The notes beneath the pieces are model-generated. The model was not told the DNA's origin. It ran no database searches and saw nothing but the letters and a program-made list of their open reading frames with translations. The position numbers and the translations under genes are program-made. From positions 126,615,530 to 126,679,529 of the forward strand of contig OZ024931.1 in NCBI GenBank assembly GCA_964017235.1: a DNA stretch of 64,000 nucleotides, in the 5' to 3' direction. Source of the stretch: Sabellastarte sp. h YS-2021 (Eukaryota > Annelida > Polychaeta > Sabellida > Sabellidae). Of the stretch, positions 1 to 10,600 are shown in pieces; the stretch's first letter is position 1; every line of letters begins with the position of its first letter.

Positions 1-1410
1 TTCGATCAGATCCCTCACAGAAATCTGACAAATCTTAATCTCCATGCAGGGCTCCTAGAGCCTCAGCAATCGAGGAGCAGGACTTGTCTGAGGCAGTGGC
101 AGCAAGAATTGAGGCTCCTCAAAGGGGGGTCAATCAGATCGGTCTATGAGGCAAATGGGTCATTTTTACCAAGTGATGTATCATTCATCAGGTGGATTTC
201 GGGCACCACCTGTAAAGTCAGTTGCTGACTTCCTTAGGTACCTGCTTCAGGACAGGAAGTTGCAGCCCAGTACCATTGATGGTTACAGGTCAGCCATTGC
301 TGATAGTCTGGAAAATTTGCCCATCAATGTTAGTAAGGATGAAAATCTCACTCGTCCCCTGGATAGCTTCCACTGAGACAGACCCAAAGGCCGGAGGGGA
401 ACCCCCTCCTGGAACCCCCTCCTGGAACCTCTCCCTGGTTTTTGCACCAGCTGACAAGGTTCATTTTGAACCAATTATAGGCCTTCTTGAAGCATTTGAC
501 CTTCAAGGCAGTTTTCCTCTTGGCCTTGGGGTCGGGCAAACGTAGAAGTGAGGCATATGCTTGGCAAACAGCCCAGCTCCATTGATGGTTATAGGTCACC
601 CATTGTTGATAAACTGGGAAATTCACCCTTCAACATCAGGAAGGACGGAAATTTCGCTCGTCTCCTGGATAGATTCCTCAGAGACAGACCCAAAGGCAGG
701 AGTGGCATACCCTCCTGGAACTTCTTACTGGCCGTGCACCAGCTAAGACTCCATTTGATCCAATTAAGGAGGCCCCCTTGAAGCATTTGACCTTCAAGAC
801 GGTATTCCTCTTGGCCCTTGGGTCGGGCAAGTGCAAAAGTGAGATTCATGCCTAGCAAAACTGATATATTGGACACCAATCCGATTGGTCAAAGGTGTCC
901 CTGTATCCATCACCCAGCTTTCTATCCTAGAATCAGCTGGCCATAGAGTGTCCAGTGTGGCCCCTGGGGTTATAACAGCCCTGGCCCAAACTCTGGATAG
1001 ATCCCTCAAGTCTGACAGGTCCCTCTGTCCGGTCAGAGCATTGTGCTACTATTTGGACAGGACCTCAGACATCAGGCAGAATAAGGAGGTGGTTTTTGTC
1101 TCCTTTAAGAACGGTTTCAACAAAGACAGCTCACCTGCCACTATCTCCTCTTGGATCAAGCAGACTGTGATCCTATGTTATGAGCTCTCTGACCAGGAGG
1201 CCCACTTTTAACATCAGGTTAAAGCCCATGATGTCAGGGCCTTTGCTGCTTCTAAGGTCTTCCAGTCGGGAGTCTCCTTAGATCCAATCTTGTCAGCCCG
1301 CCACTGAAGTCACAATACCTTCACACAGTTCTATTTGAAGGGCGGGGCTTGGGCTGATTCAGAGCTTTACCATTGGGCTAGGTAGTGGCTGCTCAGCAGA
1401 TCCACAAGTG
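1..1410 (+). pseudogene. Decayed end of RT/RNase H plus tyrosine recombinase of DIRS-1
   Basis: The first 90 bases match the 3' end of the RT/RNase H gene seen at 39200-39290 and 50880-50960. From about 90 the frames match the recombinase of the copy at 46304-52672. Recognisable pieces are the core-binding segment (QPSTIDGYRSAIAD), the box around the first catalytic Arg, where that Arg reads Cys (GKCKSEIHA), SLCPVRALCYYLDRT, and the HDVRAFAASKVF box with its His and Arg. Stops and frameshifts (for example near 376, 540 and 1209) break it. It cannot make a recombinase. The Cys at the first Arg fits CGC to TGC decay of a methylated CpG, which is an inference. Confidence 0.85.
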
Positions 1411-1535
1411 GCCCTTAGATTGAGGAGATTTGTATATGTACATAAGAATTAAGTGTGGCGTGCTTCCTTCGGGAGGTTTATTTGCATTCTGGCACTGAAC
1501 TCATCCCTCTCTTCCCCTACCTCAGAGCAGGTCTA

Positions 1536-1555
1536 CAAAAAAGGGGGGGGGGGGG
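1536..1555 (+). repeat. A6G13 polypurine run downstream of the recombinase
   Basis: A run of As followed by 13 Gs lies about 130 bases after the recombinase end. The same A(n)G(n) pattern sits at the corresponding place in DIRS-5 (24619-24654) and, shortened, in DIRS-6 (39631-39639). Confidence 0.7.
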
Positions 1556-1760
1556 CGACGGCGGTATAGCCCCGGGTAACCGGCTGCTGGCAACCGACCA
1601 TGGCCTTGCAGGGTTTCCTGACCTTAAAGTCAACCCAGGCCTGGACCTATAGGTCTCCTGACAAAGTCAGCCTAGACCGTAGGTTAAAATTTGCTATTAC
1701 TTGTGAGTTCACATAAGTCCCTAGTAACTTACCCGCCGACCAAGCGGTAGTTATTCAGCA

Positions 1761-1852
1761 ATTGTCCATTGGATAGGATGTATTAACGCAATAAAATTGC
1801 AAATTTAATAAGTAAATTAAATTTTTATAAGTTAATACCCTATCCAATGGAC
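1761..1852 (+). repeat. Internal complementary region (ICR) of DIRS-1
   Basis: This block is the reverse complement of the left terminus joined to the reverse complement of the right terminus: TCCATTGGATAGG, then GCAATAAAATTGCAAAT at the joint, then CCTATCCAATGGAC. In DIRS elements this region templates the terminal repeats through a circular intermediate (known from Dictyostelium DIRS-1). It shows that the free circle would read TTTGCAA/TTTTATTGCG. Confidence 0.88.
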
Positions 1853-1911
1853 ACACAAGACCCTCCCACCGACCCCGCTATCAGCTTACTAGGGGTCTAA
1901 GAGGTTTAGAC

Positions 1912-2127
1912 AACGAAAAAGATGCTATGACGTCAGGTTGTCTAGACAGGAAGGAAGTACGAGGCGCCATCTGGGGAGTGCACAGTACTACGGACCGGCC
2001 AGCCGGTGGCAACACAGGACGTCTTTTTCTGGCGTTTGGCGGGCCGGTCTGCGCCGACCGGATTAGCAATTGTCCATTGGATAGGGTATTAACTTATAAA
2101 AATTTAATTTACTTATTAAATTTGCAA
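1912..2127 (+). repeat. Right inverted terminal repeat of DIRS-1
   Basis: It is the inverted match of the left terminal repeat of DIRS-6 (34990-35190), apart from the outermost 35 to 40 bases, which differ between left and right ends as usual in DIRS elements. It contains a perfect TGACGTCA at 1928-1935 and the CTTTTTCTGGCGTTTGGC core shared in variant form by every DIRS family here. Confidence 0.85.
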
Positions 2128-3489
2128 TTTTCACTCTTAATCAGGTTTTTCTTGGTGGACACATGGTCACATGTCCCAAAAAGCGTCATTTTGTGATCTC
2201 ACATGTGTAGGGATTCTTATGTCTAGAAAGGACCAAACTCCGTCATATGGCTACAAATGTCATAAAGGGCCTCGGAACACATTTTTTGTCCCTATTAGGA
2301 CTATTTTTCCACTTATACTGCTACAAGTTTCTCCTCCTCAGTCATAGGGGAGTTATGAGTATTTTTTATGAGGTATGTTGTCCAGTTTTGAAGGATATAC
2401 AACTCCTTACATCTTAGGATAGTAAAAGGTTTTTCAACCATACTTTTTCATATAAATGATGGTGGCAAGAAGGAGTGCTTATCCATGTTTTTTAAAAAAA
2501 AAATTGTGGACATGTGTTTTGTTTATTTTGAGTAAAATTTATAAATGCGACACAACAGTATTGATAAAAGCTGTTTATGAAATGATTGACAAAAGGGCGA
2601 TAACACCAGTGAGATGGGGATATCGCTGCATTTTTACAGTTTATCGGATGTGATAAGCTGGGAAGAGATGGCTACCACTAATATTTGAGGTAAATAAACC
2701 TTTACATGTACTTTATTTTCACATTGTTGGGATTTTCACGATTTATTACTAGTAAGTGAATGGGTGTGTTAACTCGTTGCCTTACAGTTGCATTCTTTCG
2801 TAGCCCGTTTCACACAAATTTTTATCTTCACTTCAGTGTTGATGACAGATCATACCAGTTCACTGCCTGTTTACTATGTTAGTAGATGGTGAGACTTGTG
2901 GAGTTAAAAGAACGCATCACAATTTACCAGTATATAGACCATTTTATTGCCTTGCTCTTTGAAATGGTTTATTTTCGACTCTGCTGGCATCAAAGGATAG
3001 TGAACCTGATGGCTGTAGTAGAAGGCATTGGGCGTCACCACTTATATACATTTGGTACATGGGAAAAAAATTTAAAAAGGCTCATCTTGTCTAAAGCCAG
3101 GGTTGGAACATGATTTATTAGATTGAATTAAGTTCCAATCCCAGGGCCTTTAATTTGGATTGCAGATTCGATGTTATGGTTACCGTAGATCTTTTACTCA
3201 AAACACATTCTCCAGCTAATGGTTTCTAGGAAGCCATTTTTCTGGTTGGCATCATGGCTTCATAGGATAAGACAATGCCATTGGGTTGTTTGTTTATAAG
3301 GTGACCCCAAGGCTATCTGCTAGGGTTCCAGAGATATCTTGTGATATCCCAGTTTTCTGTTCTCAAGTTCTCAGTGCTTTTTCAACATCTCTTGGGATGA
3401 ACTGGACAGTTTGTTTGGTCCTGTGGCCTGGATTCTTCAGGTGATGCATTCATAGCCAAAATCATTTGGCTTTTGAGGGTCCTTTGGCT
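2128..3489. other. No recognisable gene
   Basis: AT-rich sequence with only short open frames (2456-2653 and 2886-3113) that resemble nothing I recognise. There is no repeat structure and there are no convincing exon boundaries. Confidence 0.5.
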
Positions 3490-3665
3490 ATTTCACCCTG
3501 TGCTCATTCTTGCTTTGAAACCTTCTTTAGTTCCTTTTTGGGTGCAAGATAAGTCTCTCTATCCAGTGAGATCCTTGAGATATTATCTTGATAAGACAAA
3601 AAATCTCGGGAAAGGCAAGAAACTTCTTTTTGTAGCTATAAAGGAGGGCTAATCAAAGATATAGG
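3490..3665 (+). pseudogene. Fragment of a DIRS-type tyrosine recombinase
   Basis: One frame reads DKSLYPVRSLRYYLDKTKN followed by GKGKKLLFVAIKEG, matching the middle of the recombinases at 24200-24290 and 51585-51680. A stop follows directly. It is an isolated scrap, more decayed than DIRS-1 and probably an older family B or C copy. Confidence 0.75.
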
Positions 3666-3699
3666 TGCAGAATCATCATGATTTCATCAGGGTGACTAG

Positions 3700-4146
3700 G
3701 GATGTCTTAGTTTTGGGATCTGGTGGATCTGTCCACAAAAGTTCTTTTTAAGGCTTCCCTTGTAGGTGTGTTCAATTAATCTGCCATTGGTATTGAATAA
3801 CTTGAATCATAAGCTTCCAATGTATGTGTCTCCTTTCCTAGACCGTGGGGCTTGGGGAACAGATGCATTACACATTTCTTGGGAGAGTCTGGACAGCTTT
3901 GTGTTTGTTCCAGTGGCTCTCATTCCCTCAGGTGATTCAAGATGATCACCTACAGGTGCAGAATCCTCATGATTGCACCAGGTTGGCCGTGGATTCTTCA
4001 GGTGTTTTTAAAGATGACCACCTTCAGGTGCAGTTTCATCATGAGTGCATCATGATGGTCATGGTGAATGTCTTGGTTTTGGGACCTGGTAGATCTATTC
4101 ACAACCTCCTGAGGCTTCCTTGTGGTGAACATCTCAGATTATACTT
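3700..4146 (+). pseudogene. Fragment of DIRS-type RT/RNase H C-terminus, rearranged
   Basis: From about 3800 one frame reads NHKLPMYVSPFLD, then AWGTDALHISWESLDSF. It continues in other frames with IAPGWP and MSWFWDLVDL. These match the C-terminal part of the RNase H ORF at 23205-23420 and 50590-50810. A second MS*FWDLVDLS copy at 3700-3740 and a local duplication of GATCACCT(A/T)CAGGTGCAG show small rearrangements. It is broken off at 4146 by the head of the next repeat element. Confidence 0.75.
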
Positions 4147-5583
4147 TTTACCCCACAGCCCTTAAGGGCTGTCGGGGTATTGTTTTCACCCATGGTGTCC
4201 GGATGGGCGTCCTGTCGGGCGGGCAGGTGGGTGGGCAAGCGGTGGGAAAAAGTTTGTCCAGGCTGTATCTCAGAAAACGTAAGGTGTAGGAAGTTGATAC
4301 TTGGTAGGGACATTGGTTAGGGGGTGTAGGTGTGCAAGGTCATGGTCTGACCTTGATTTGACCTTGCCGTAGTGACCTTGAGTTTGAAAATCTTGTCCGG
4401 GCTGTATCTCAGAAACTGTAAGGTGTAGGAAGTTGATACTTGGTAGGGATATTGGTTAGGGGGTGTAGGTGTGCAGTGTCATGGTATGACCTTGATTTGA
4501 CCTTGCCGTAGTGACCTTGACCTATAAATCTTGTCCGGGCTATATCTCGGAAACCGTAAGGTGTAGAAAGTTGATACTTGGTAGGGATATTGGTTAGGGG
4601 GTGTAGTTGTACAACGTCATGGTGTGACCTTGATTTGACCTTGCCGTAGTGACCTTGACCTATAAAATCTTGTCCGGACTATATCTCGGAAACTGTGACT
4701 TGTAGGAAGTTGATATTTGGTAGGGACATTGGTTAGGGGGTGTAGGTGTGCAGCATCATGGTCTGACCAGGATTTGACCTTTGACCTTGCCGTAGTGACC
4801 TTGACCTATAAAATCTTGTCCGGGCTATATCTCGAAAACCGTAAGGTGTAGGAAGTTGATACATGGTAGGGACATTGTTTAGGGGGTGTAGGCATGCAGC
4901 GTCATGATTGGACCTTGACTTGACCTTTGACCTTGCCATAGTGACCTTGACCTAAAAAATCTTATCTGGGCTATATCTCGGTATATCTTGGTAGGGACAT
5001 TGGTTAGGGGCTATAGGTGTGTATTATCATGGTGTGACCTTAATTTGACCTTTGACCTTGTTTTAGTGACCTTGACCTTTAAAATCTTGTTGCACCTTTG
5101 GGTCTATCTTTTGATGCAGATTAAGCACTGTTAATTCATATTAGAATTTATTAAGAATTTTACTTTCATAACTTGTCATTGTAAGAGATAGAATTTCATC
5201 AAGTGAGCCACAGATTTTGCTCCAACACCACACATAAGCATTCATTAAATGTATTTCCACTTCTGTATGCATGGTAATATTCAACATCGAAACCATAATT
5301 CGGCCATGCAGATGTAGATAAAGAGTGTTGAATTTTAGTTTACTGATTAATGCTGTCATCTTGTTATTGAATTATCTTGTTTTAATACTTCATCTTTACA
5401 TGTATTATCTTTCTTTTGCACATTATTTTCTCCATTTAAACATTGTTTGGAACTTTATATAACTGACAGTGCTCTGAAAGTATCCTGAACAGTACAGTAC
5501 TGGTACTGTACTTCTATATCTCATGGTGTTGAAAATATTTCCCTAGGCTGTGGGGTACAGGCATCTCTGATGCTATTTTCTAG
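4147..5583 (+). mobile_element. HINE-2a: Helentron-like non-autonomous element with tandem core
   Basis: The 5' head holds a large palindrome (AGCCCTTAAGGGCT at 4157-4170 inside CCCC...GGGG). A tandem core follows, then a unique tail ending in a small hairpin (GCATC-TCT-GATGC) and TATTTTCTAG. Head, core and tail recur in the copy at 42417-43108, and core and tail at 45541-46217, so this is a dispersed element and not a plain satellite. The 3' hairpin followed by CTAG is the Helitron/Helentron signature. No Rep/helicase gene is present, so it would be mobilised in trans. Confidence 0.7.
4240..5095 (+). repeat. About six tandem repeats of 138-145 bp
   Basis: The motif AAGGTGTAGGAAGTTGATAC recurs at roughly 4281, 4420, 4558, 4698 and 4843, and a degenerate last unit follows. 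Units contain the run GACCTTGATTTGACC. It is the core of HINE-2a. Confidence 0.9.
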
Positions 5584-5684
5584 ATGTAGCTATTTTCCTT
5601 AATCACTTCTTTAAGGAAAAGTATATTGAGCTATCTACTGTAACAGTTGCTGGTTCAGAATAACAGTTGCAGTAGGTTTAGCCT

Positions 5685-6350
5685 TTTGTCGCTGGTTTTG
5701 CTTGATCTCACCAAACAGCCTTTTGAGCCTTTGGGGAAGGTTTCTTGGAAGTTATTAACTTTCAAGACAGTCTTTCTTTTGACTTTGGCATCAGTCAAAG
5801 GAAGAAGTTATTAACTTTCAAGACAGTCTTTCTTTTGACTTTGGCATCAGCCAAAGGAAGAAGTGAAATTCATGTTGGATTTTCTTCCCTCGCTTAAGAG
5901 GAGAATTGGTCACAAGTAGCTATGGCCATTTTAACCAAGAACCAGTTAGCTTCGGATGGGCCCACTTCAGTTTTAGCTAGTGGTCAGGCTAGCTCTCAAT
6001 CATTGGGACAGCAGTTTTACTCCTCTCTTTGTCTGGTAAGGGTTTGGACATACCTTTTTACATAGGACAAAGGATTCAATGAGGAATTTCTATTTCTTGT
6101 CTGTAGCTATTTAGGAAGGCTTTACAGCAGATATTTTTAGGACAACTATCTCATCTTGCTTAAGGCAGACTATATTTTTGACTGAGGAGAAGTCAAATTC
6201 TGACTCTTAACAGTAGCGGGTCAAAGGAAGAATGAGTGCATCTTTAGCTTTTAGGATAGTGTTTCGGTACATGAATTTTAAGATGCATGTTACTGGAAAC
6301 CATAACATTTTTACCAATTTTCTGTCTCAAGTGCTTGGTTTGCTTGTGGT
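5685..6350 (+). pseudogene. Decayed tyrosine recombinase fragment
   Basis: Frames match the recombinases of DIRS-5 and DIRS-7: LTKQPFEPLGK, LLTFKTVFLLTLAS, KGRSEIHV (first catalytic Arg reads Gly), ILTKNQLASDGP, TISSCLRQTI, and finally the equivalent of the HWKAHNTFTNFYL box. Between 5751 and 5862 a 56-bp segment is duplicated in tandem. It ends close to the head of the next HINE. Confidence 0.75.
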
Positions 6351-6384
6351 CATACTGAAATTGGTTCCTACAGTCTGTTATTAG

Positions 6385-6401
6385 TCGAATCTTTGATTCG
6401 A
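6385..6401 (+). repeat. 5' hairpin of HINE-1
   Basis: TCGAATC, a TTT loop, then GATTCGA: a perfect 7-bp stem. It recurs in the second head copy at about 6634 with one mismatch. Confidence 0.75.
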
Positions 6402-7937
6402 GTTATGTACTGAGTTGCGGCCACGATTTTAAATTGGCCGTTTAAGCCCTTAAATATCAAATTCTGCATAATATTTCTTCACATATCTGTACATTAAGAT
6501 ATATATTATACACTTTGCCATTTTGAAGATTTTTAATGCCTTTATTAAGTTATATTTTATGAAGTAAAAAGCATGTCTAGCACTACGTCTGGCTTTCTGT
6601 AAAGTCCCGGATGTCCTAGAAACTATTGTTAGTCGAATCTTTGATTCAAGTTATGTACTGAGTTGCGGCCATGATTTTAAATTGGCCGTTTAAGCCCTTA
6701 AATATCAAATTCTGCATAATATTTCTTCACATATCTGTACATTAAGGTGTATATTATACACTCTGCCATTTTTAAGATTTTTAATGCCTTTATTAAGCTA
6801 TATTTTATGAAGTAAAAAGCATGTCTAGCACTACGTCTGGCTTTCTGTAAAGTCCCAGATGTCCTAGAAACTATTGTTTTTGCTATTGTGATGGTCTACT
6901 CGAACGAGTCTTTTTTAACGGTTTCGTCTGCTGGTTTCTACAGGTGAAACCCCAATTAATTTATTCGTCTGCAGGGTTTATCACGCAGTCACTGTTAATG
7001 TAAAATTGCTGTCTGCGCATCTACGTGTACTCAATTATTTGTCAAACAAATAAACCGCAAAGAAATTAATGAATGAAGTGACGTCACGGTAGTACTATAC
7101 ATTTTTCGTTTAGCCAATCAAAATCAAATATTCAAACTCCGTAGTTCTACATTCAACCACTCGAAGGCGCTTTTGCATGTCCTAGAGGTTATCACGTTTC
7201 ATTTTTCTGTCCATCAGTTTCTTATTTTGGAGGAAGTTGTCTTCCAAATTGTTTTACAGTATATTTACAAAATAAACCAGTTCGCTAATCTTATTTCCTG
7301 ACAATATATTTTATAAAATGGACGTTTCGACAAAAGATCAAATACTACAGAACTCCCGGCAATAACACCCAAGTCATTAATATTTATGAGAAGATATGAG
7401 GTCACGGATTTCCCCTGGTATTTCCTGACAATATTCTATAAAATGGACGTTTCGACAAAGATCAAATACTTTAAGCTACAGAACTCACGACAAAATACTT
7501 CATCGGTAAAATACAGCATAACCTCTGATCCCCGATTATCGTTCATTATGGCTGTCGTAATATTGTAGAAATAACACACGAATATTTTATTGAAATACTT
7601 ACAATTTGCTTCTTTGAAATACGTCTTCTCATTTCAAAATCAAATTTCAAACTGCGCCCCTAAAGAACTGCCGTGACTGCGCATATTTGCTTATTAATAT
7701 TAATGAGGAAAGTCCGTGGACAGGAAATATGCTGGTAGTTTTCATCTTAAACCAGCCTTGTAAAACTGCATATCTACAGACCCTTTATATTTGTAAACCT
7801 TTCACATCACGTCACTGCAAATAGCCATCTCGCTACACAAATCTGAAAGGAACTTCTTTGGAAGCGGTTTGCAAATGCGGGCGATAATACCAAGTTTACA
7901 GATTTCAACACCCACTGCTGTCCTAAGATTCGACTCT

Positions 7938-7970
7938 GTGGTTGGCAGAAAGCCAATCACTTCACCCTAG
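7938..7970 (+). repeat. 3' hairpin and CTAG end of HINE-1 unit 1
   Basis: GTGGTTGGC, loop AGAAA, GCCAATCAC forms a 9-bp stem with one G-T pair. CTTCACC and CTAG follow, the latter at 7967-7970. Unit 2 begins at the next base. Confidence 0.75.
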
Positions 7971-8387
7971 TTTTTGCTATTGTGATGGTCTACTCGAACG
8001 AGTTTTTTTTTAAAGGTTTCGTCTGCTGGTTTCTAGACGTGTAAACCCCAATTAATTTATTGGTCTGCTGGCATATCACGCAGTCACTGTTAATGTAAAA
8101 TTGTTGTCTGTGCATCTACAGCCTATTACTCATTTGTCAAACAAATAAACCGCAAAGAAATTAATGAATGAAGTGACGTCACGGTAGTACTACACATTTG
8201 TCGTTCAGCCAATCAGAATCGAGAACACCTCTGGCAGAGACAATGAAAATATTCAAACTCTGTAGTTCTACATTCAACCACTCGAAGGCGCTTTTGTATG
8301 TGATTTGTACGTGATTTTATTTTTCTGTCAATCCGTTTCTTATTTTGGAGGAAGTTGTCTTGCCAGTTCGCTAATCTTAAATTTCCT

Positions 8388-8745
8388 GACAATATTTTAT
8401 AAAATGGACGTTTCGACAAAGATCAAATACTTTAAGCTACAGAACTCACGGCGATAGCACCCAAGTCATTAATATTTATGAGAAGATATGAGGTCACGGA
8501 TTTCCCCTGGTATTTCCTGACAATATTCTATAAAATGGATGTTTCGACAAAGATCAAATACTTTAAGCTACAGAACTCACGGCCATAGCACCAAAGTCAT
8601 TAATATTTATGAGAAGATATTAGGTCACGGATTTCCACTGGTATTTCCTGACAATATTCTATAAAATGGACGCTTCGACAAAGATCAAATACTTTAAGCT
8701 ACAGAACTCACGGCCATAGCACCCAAGTCATTAATATTCCTCGAT
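8388..8745 (+). repeat. Three tandem repeats of about 130 bp in HINE-1 unit 2
   Basis: The segment with ATAAAATGGACGTTTCGAC and AGCTACAGAACTCACGGC occurs three times here and twice in unit 1 (from about 7303 and 7425), so copy number differs between the two units. Confidence 0.85.
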
Positions 8746-9250
8746 TCTGATTGGCTAAACGACAAAATACTTCATCAGTAAATCGAGCATAACCTCTGAT
8801 CCCCGATTATCGCTCATTATGGCTATCGTAATATTGTAGAAATAACACACGAATATTTTATTTAAATCCATATACAGTACCATATATCCACGCTTCAAAA
8901 TTGAAATACGTCTTCTCATTTCAAAATCAAATTTCAAACTGCGCATCTACAGTAGAATAGTCAGGAAACCCCCTAAAGAACTGCCGTGACTGCGCATATT
9001 TGCTCATTAATATTAATGAGGAAAGTCCGTGGACAGGAAATATGCTGGTGGTTTTCATCTTAAACCAGCCTTGTAAAACTGCGGATCTACAGACCCTTTA
9101 TATTTGTAAACCTTTCACATCACGTCACTACAAATACCCATCTCACTACACGAATCTGAAAACAACTTTCCTGGAAGCGGTTTGCAAATGTGGGCGATAA
9201 TACCGAGTTTACAGATTTCAACACCCAGTGCTGTCCTCAGATTCGACTCT

Positions 9251-9283
9251 GTGGTTGGGTGGAACCCAGCCACTTCACCCTAG
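9251..9283 (+). repeat. 3' hairpin and CTAG end of HINE-1 unit 2
   Basis: GTGGTTGGGT, loop GGA, ACCCAGCCAC: a 10-bp stem with one G-T pair. CTAG lies at 9280-9283. The stem sequence differs from that of unit 1 but pairing is kept. Confidence 0.75.
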
Positions 9284-9847
9284 TTTAAGTATATGTGTGA
9301 TACTTTTGTATGCATTTGCATATGTATGTCTGTCATACTGGCTGTATTTATATTAGGCAGCATTGTTGACTTCTTTCAGACTTGGAATGAATTACACAAT
9401 ATGCTGATAACACTTCGTAATGTTGCATCACATGTGTGGGTGTTGGATGTTTGTCTATATGCAACATTCAACAGTGGCACAATAAGTGTCAGCAATGTGC
9501 GAACTACAACTACATACTATGAGTTAACGGATTTGTATGGTATGTGGTGAATGTTGGAAGTTTATATGTTGTTGTAAGCATGTAAATTTCAAGGTAAACT
9601 TCTCATAATGTTTAAGTTGTAGGCTAGGTAGTGGGTCTCTGTAATGATTCCTTCCCTCCTACAACAACAACATCAGCAGGGCTATGTTGTTTTACAGTGC
9701 TTATCAGTTCCACTGCCTCATCTGGGAGATGAGTTTTGGGTCTGAAGGCTTGTAGGTTTGTGTTGTGTATGCTAACTGTGTAGAGTGGTGTACTGGGTCT
9801 TTAAATTCTAGTACTGCCCTCCTTCCATGAAGGCTGCATTCAGCTAT
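9284..9847. other. No recognisable gene
   Basis: Mostly AT-rich. The stretch from about 9640 may be the 3' untranslated part of DIRS-3, because GCATTCAGC precedes the next feature as a similar ATTCAGC motif does in the other families. The open frame at 9293-9550 shows no recognisable domain. Confidence 0.45.
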
Positions 9848-10207
9848 GGTCAGGAAATGCTAAGTGTATTTTTCGCAATAAAATTGAAAAATTTTGTGGT
9901 AAATTTTAATTTTTATTAGAGAAATACTTAACATTTCCTGACCAGGATAGTCCCCCCCCCCCTACCTCCCGGCAGATTCAGTACTAGGGGAGTATTTTCT
10001 GCAACAAAAATAATGAAGATTGTTTACTGGCATGGTCACATGACCACTAGGGGACATGCTAGTTCACACTCACTCACTGGCCTCTTACGGTACCTTAAAA
10101 CATTTCTCAACGTTGGCCAGTGAGTTAGATTGCACCAACATATATCTACGGTCAGGAAATGGTAGTATTTATCAAATAAAAATTAAAATTACAGCAAAAT
10201 TTTTCAA
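9848..10207 (+). mobile_element. DIRS-3: ICR and right terminal repeat of a fourth DIRS family (family D)
   Basis: An ICR at 9848-9942 runs from GGTCAGGAAATG through the joint CGCAATAAAATTG to CATTTCCTGACC. A right terminal repeat follows, ending GGTCAGGAAATGG...TTTTTCAA at 10207. The joint has the same TTTTATTGCG left end and CAA right end as the other families, and the repeat contains the ACGTTGGC core. No coding sequence remains, so this is a right-end remnant. Confidence 0.8.
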
Positions 10208-10600
10208 ATTTTAAGGGTTTAACACCTAGTTGCTATAGTCTTGAGCTATTAAAAGGTTCAGTATTGCAGACCAGTAAAAGACAGGAAAACCATGACTTGA
10301 TGTATGTAGCAAGCATACAGAAACTATGCCTGTCGAAATAAAATATAAAATATTTTAGAAGTTTAAGCACTATGTGCTACATTCTGGACCTGTTTAAAGG
10401 TTTAATGTAAGTGGAATGGAAATAATCCCTCAGTTACATCATTGTCATCTGGAAAGCAAGTGCTTGCAAAACAAGAGTGAAGAAGTCGGCAATGTCCCTG
10501 ATATTGCTAAACAATAAAAGTTGTCTTTTGTCAGTCAGCTGACATTATGGCATCAATCTGTAGTGCTGTGTTGGCATGCACAATTTCTCTTCCGAAAGTA
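10208..10600. other. No recognisable gene
   Basis: AT-rich sequence between DIRS-3 and the head of the 155-bp array. I see no coding or repeat structure. Confidence 0.45.

Larger units (their letters stand above)
1..2127 (+). mobile_element. DIRS-1: right-hand fragment of a DIRS-type retrotransposon (family B)
   Basis: The window opens inside this element, so its left part lies outside. In order it holds the last codons of RT/RNase H, a decayed tyrosine recombinase, a run of 13 G, an internal complementary region and a right inverted terminal repeat. The right end reads TTAAATTTGCAA and is followed by TTTTCACTC. The same end is joined to the left end TTTTATTGCG in the complement of its own ICR, which fixes the boundary. 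It is close kin of the copy at 34990-39919, sharing terminal repeats with the core TCCATTGGATAGG. Confidence 0.88.
6383..9283 (+). mobile_element. HINE-1: Helentron-like element, two units head to tail
   Basis: Two head copies (6382-6627 and 6628-6873, about 245 bp each) lead into body unit 1 (6877-7970), and body unit 2 (7971-9283) follows with no gap. Each unit ends with the subterminal motif AGATTCGACT, a GC-rich hairpin, CTTCACC and CTAG. The head carries the inverse motif AGTCGAATCT at 6383-6392, so the element has subterminal inverted repeats. These are Helentron/HINE features. Both units carry GTGACGTCAC and short internal tandem repeats. No protein is encoded. Confidence 0.72.

Noticed and set aside
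9293-9550. 85-codon open frame with hydrophobic start
   Set aside because: No homology that I recognise, no splice or promoter context, AT-rich; length is within chance.
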